Below, piece by piece: positions 5,009-5,891 of a stretch of DNA of 5,891 bases. Below the pieces are notes generated by a model. The model saw nothing but the letters and a program-made list of their open reading frames with translations, had not been told where the DNA came from and made no database searches. Made by a program: the position numbers and the translations under genes. This DNA comes from UBA5070 sp039798065 (GTDB taxonomy: Bacteria; Fibrobacterota; Fibrobacteria; UBA5070). Numbering within the stretch: position 1 is the stretch's first letter; each line of letters begins with the position of its first letter. The DNA lies in contig JBDKGS010000273.1 of assembly GCA_039798065.1 (NCBI GenBank), positions 1-5,891 of the forward strand, in the 5' to 3' direction.

Positions 5009-5031
5009 CGAGGATATGGTGGATTTGGCAA
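5002..5031 (-). promoter_or_regulatory. Likely sigma70-type promoter of the HU gene
   Basis: On the minus strand TTGCCA (5026-5031, five of six matches to the -35 consensus) and TATTCT (5002-5007, four of six to the -10) are separated by 18 bp. A 17-bp spacing to TTATTC is the alternative. Transcription would begin near 4995, giving a short leader to the AGGGAGG ribosome binding site at 4968-4974. Confidence 0.5.
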
Positions 5032-5032
5032 G

Positions 5033-5047
5033 TTATCCCTGGGATAA
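5033..5047. promoter_or_regulatory. 15-bp perfect palindrome in the HU/serS divergent region
   Basis: TTATCCC and GGGATAA around a central T. It directly adjoins the upstream edge of the HU -35 box. On the plus strand it contains most of an extended -10-like TGGGATAAA (5040-5048), which might serve serS. A factor bound here could therefore affect both directions; this is inference. Confidence 0.45.
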
Positions 5048-5181
5048 AGTTTGAAAAATTCGATTTGCCGGATTGTTCCAGCTCGCTTTCCCGCATTTCG
5101 CCAACCATTGGAATCGAGCTGATACGCGAATGCGTTCACCTCTCAAAATCTGGACAGGCAGACGCTACCTTTTTGCGTCCC

Positions 5182-5891
5182 ATGATCAACCCTCGACTCG
5201 TCCGCGAAAATCCTGAACTTCTGCGCAAGGCCTGGCTCCGCCGTGGCCTGCAAGCCCCCGTCGATCGCCTTGTGGAGCTCGATGAGCTGCGCCGCTCCCT
5301 GATCTCGGTGGTGGAAAACGCCAAGGCCGCGAAAAACGCAGCCTCTGCCGAAGTGGGCAAGCTCAAGCGCGAAGGCAAGGACGCCTCGGAAGCCATTGCT
5401 GCCATCAAATCGCGCGGCGACGAGCAGGTGGAAGCCGAAGCCAAGTTGAACGCGGCCGAGAAGGAGCTCGAAGAGATCCTGATGGGTTTGCCCAATCTTC
5501 CTCACGAGAGCCTGCCCGACGGACGTTCCAGCGAAGACAACGTGGTGGCACGCACCTGGGGCGAACCCGCCGTGGCTGCAGCGTGGGCCAAGGACCACCT
5601 GGCCGTTGGCGAAGGCCTCAAGCTGTTTGACTTCAAGCGCGGCGCCAAGCTGTCCGGTGCAGGGTTCCCTGTGTACACCGGATGGGGCGCACGTCTGGAG
5701 CGTGCGCTCATCGCATGGTTCCTGGACGAACACCGCGAAGCCGGTTTCGAAGAAGTCCAAGCGCCACTTCTTGTCACCCGCCAGAGCATGACAGGAACTG
5801 GACAGTTGCCCAAGTTCGAAGAACAGCTCTACCGCTGCGACAAGGACGACGACCTTTTCCTGATTCCCACCGCCGAAGTGCCGCTCACCAA
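5182..5891 (+). CDS. serS: Seryl-tRNA synthetase, N-terminal part (cut by window edge)
   Basis: Charges tRNA-Ser with serine in the cytoplasm. The first 236 residues are present; the usual length is about 420-430. MINPRLVRENPELLRKAW is a typical start. The following Lys/Glu/Ala-rich region (about residues 28-98) is the long antiparallel coiled-coil arm that contacts the tRNA extra arm. GLPNLPHESLPDGRSSEDNV (about 101-120) links to the class II catalytic core. SGAGFPVYTGWGARLERAL is the motif 1 region, followed by TGTGQLPKFEEQLY and the serine-site TAEVPLT at the window edge. The ATG at 5182 is chosen by homology because no Shine-Dalgarno precedes it; a TTG three codons earlier is less family-like. 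It is divergent from the HU gene and the only plus-strand gene here. Confidence 0.95.
   Translation, partial: MINPRLVRENPELLRKAWLRRGLQAPVDRLVELDELRRSLISVVENAKAAKNAASAEVGKLKREGKDASEAIAAIKSRGDEQVEAEAKLNAAEKELEEILMGLPNLPHESLPDGRSSEDNVVARTWGEPAVAAAWAKDHLAVGEGLKLFDFKRGAKLSGAGFPVYTGWGARLERALIAWFLDEHREAGFEEVQAPLLVTRQSMTGTGQLPKFEEQLYRCDKDDDLFLIPTAEVPLT

Overview
This is a bacterial window of about 60% G+C carrying seven protein genes: six on the minus strand and one, serS, on the plus strand, cut by the right edge. High G+C produces many long but spurious open frames opposite the real genes. The combination of a biotin-dependent carboxyltransferase set of the methylmalonyl-CoA decarboxylase / propionyl-CoA carboxylase type, paired glycine-rich RRM proteins and TTG starts fits a Gram-negative bacterium outside the best-studied phyla. 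A Fibrobacterota-like or FCB-group lineage is my guess from gene content only.

Region 1 (1-1596): bases 1-145 hold no gene I can support. Then come two paralogous RNA-binding proteins (226-675 and 867-1469, both minus). Each has one N-terminal RRM and an RGG/FGGG low-complexity tail built from in-frame tandem repeats. They look like a tandem duplication that copied the whole transcription unit: both have a nearly identical 49-nt leader before the ATG and a 3' region with a short stop-proximal hairpin plus an intrinsic terminator. The leader is better conserved between the copies than the RRM coding sequence, which suggests post-transcriptional or autoregulatory control.

Region 2 (1597-3875, minus): a compact operon in the order carboxyltransferase subunit (517 aa), an 85-aa basic protein, then a biotin carboxyl carrier protein (152 aa). 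Spacing is 12 nt and then an ATGA overlap, implying coupled translation. The carboxyltransferase and carrier would work together on propionyl-/methylmalonyl-CoA. No biotin carboxylase and no membrane decarboxylase subunit lies in the window, so the direction of the reaction is open. The 85-aa protein sits where small OadG/MmdD-type subunits often lie, but has no membrane segment.

Region 3 (4103-5181): a minus-strand pair of an HU/IHF-family DNA-binding protein and an overlapping downstream gene for an unrecognised exported protein. The HU gene and serS are divergent across about 220 bp containing two perfect palindromes (13 and 15 bp). One overlaps the likely -10 box of the HU promoter and the other abuts its -35 box.

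Region 4 (5182-5891, plus): the N-terminal 236 residues of seryl-tRNA synthetase.

Most of the window is housekeeping or central metabolism. The parts most worth a second look are the duplicated RRM-RGG units with shared leaders and 3' hairpins, the 85-aa protein inside the carboxylase operon, and the palindromes of the HU/serS divergent promoter.
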